Positions 63,742 to 64,000 of a stretch of 64,000 bases of DNA are shown in pieces. Under the pieces are notes generated by a model. The model worked only from the letters and a program-made list of their open reading frames with translations, made no database searches and was not told the DNA's origin. A program made the position numbers and the translations under genes. The number at the start of each line of letters is the position of its first letter. Position 1 is the stretch's first letter. The DNA comes from Mycoemilia scoparia (Eukaryota > Kickxellomycota > Kickxellomycetes > Kickxellales > Kickxellaceae): assembly GCA_027575805.1 (NCBI GenBank), contig JANBPU010000006.1, positions 134,004-198,003 on the forward strand. Reading direction: 5' to 3'.

Positions 63742-64000
63742 TTACTCTTGTTGAGATACGCGACCAAGGTTGATATAAACCCAGAATGATCCATATACAA
63801 TGGCATTTGCAGCGGTAGCAGCAGCAGCGTCACTTGTAGCACTGTCGTTTACATCTCCAGCCTCATCTTCCCCAAGATCAACGTCTAGGGATTTGTGATT
63901 ATACTTTACAAGTATCGGCAATATCATGTTTTCTGAGGGCTTCTTTGCAACAACATAGGCAATAACAGAAACAGAGTTTCCCCGAACCTCTACAACTCCC
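63742..64000 (-). CDS. 3' end of an unrecognised minus-strand gene (partial)
   Basis: The minus-strand frame is open from the window edge to the stop at 63742-63744, giving about 86 residues: GVVEVRGNSVSVIAYVVAKK, MILPILVKYNHKSLDV, an acidic loop, an Ala/Thr-rich stretch encoded by GCT repeats, then AIVYGSFWVYINLGRVSQQE. The N-terminal part looks like beta strands and the end could be a single hydrophobic helix. No family is recognised; the start lies outside the window. Confidence 0.45.
   Translation of the reverse strand, partial: GVVEVRGNSVSVIAYVVAKKPSENMILPILVKYNHKSLDVDLGEDEAGDVNDSATSDAAAATAANAIVYGSFWVYINLGRVSQQE

Overview
This is an intron-rich, AT-leaning nuclear segment of a fungus. 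The evidence is the gene set: a three-enzyme folate protein (two DHNA domains, HPPK, DHPS), a fungal-type aspartokinase, verprolin, a Bzz1-like F-BAR/SH3 protein, Vps68, and many short GT-AG introns. ARL8, a CCNDBP1/GCIP-like protein, HOP2 and a WAPL-domain protein alongside these suggest an early-diverging lineage (Zoopagomycota or Mucoromycota style) rather than a budding yeast. That placement is inference. There is no prokaryotic operon, CRISPR array or phage, and I saw no convincing tRNA or rRNA gene. I did not find an undescribed multi-gene system. The least conventional content is a set of short dispersed repeats with readable insertion scars.

Layout. 0-9 kb: the end of an unknown gene (+), ATP-dependent PEP carboxykinase (-), HOP2 (-), Sec61-gamma (+) and verprolin/WIP (-). 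9-21.5 kb: a small probable nuclear protein (+), ornithine carbamoyltransferase (-), a WAPL cohesin-release factor (+), aspartokinase (+) and Arp4 (+). 22-34 kb: a Ser/Lys-rich small gene (+), a PX-PH phospholipase D (-), ARL8 (+) and FOL1 (+). 34-47.6 kb: an FBXO9-like F-box protein (-), a Bzz1-like F-BAR protein (+), Vps68/TMEM50 (-), a securin candidate (-), a CCNDBP1-like protein (+) and APC2 (+). 49-64 kb: a MEF2-type MADS factor (+), a mitochondrial CCDC90/Fmp32 protein (+), a PXA/nexin-C protein (+), a ketopantoate reductase (+), bL21m (-), ATP synthase alpha (+), a probable mitochondrial protein (+) and the end of an unknown gene (-). Exon coordinates were assembled by hand from splice signals, reading-frame continuity and family resemblance.

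Functional themes. Chromosome segregation and meiosis recur: HOP2, WAPL, a securin candidate and APC2, with the last two only about 2 kb apart. Mitochondrial products cluster at 52-63.5 kb. Arginine (OTC) and aspartate-family (aspartokinase) synthesis genes are present, and the OTC promoter carries a perfect Gcn4-type site.

Mobile DNA. Nine MITE-like elements of two related groups share a terminal inverted repeat of the form TTATTTTTGAAGGGCTAA or a close variant. Eight of the nine are bounded by an exact 4-bp target duplication. One lies in an intron and one is nested in another repeat. Six copies of an unrelated ~125-160 bp repeat are scattered through the gaps. A 43-bp identical sequence occurs twice, each time between different 15- or 20-bp direct repeats, which looks like target-primed retrotransposition. 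No transposase or reverse transcriptase gene was seen.
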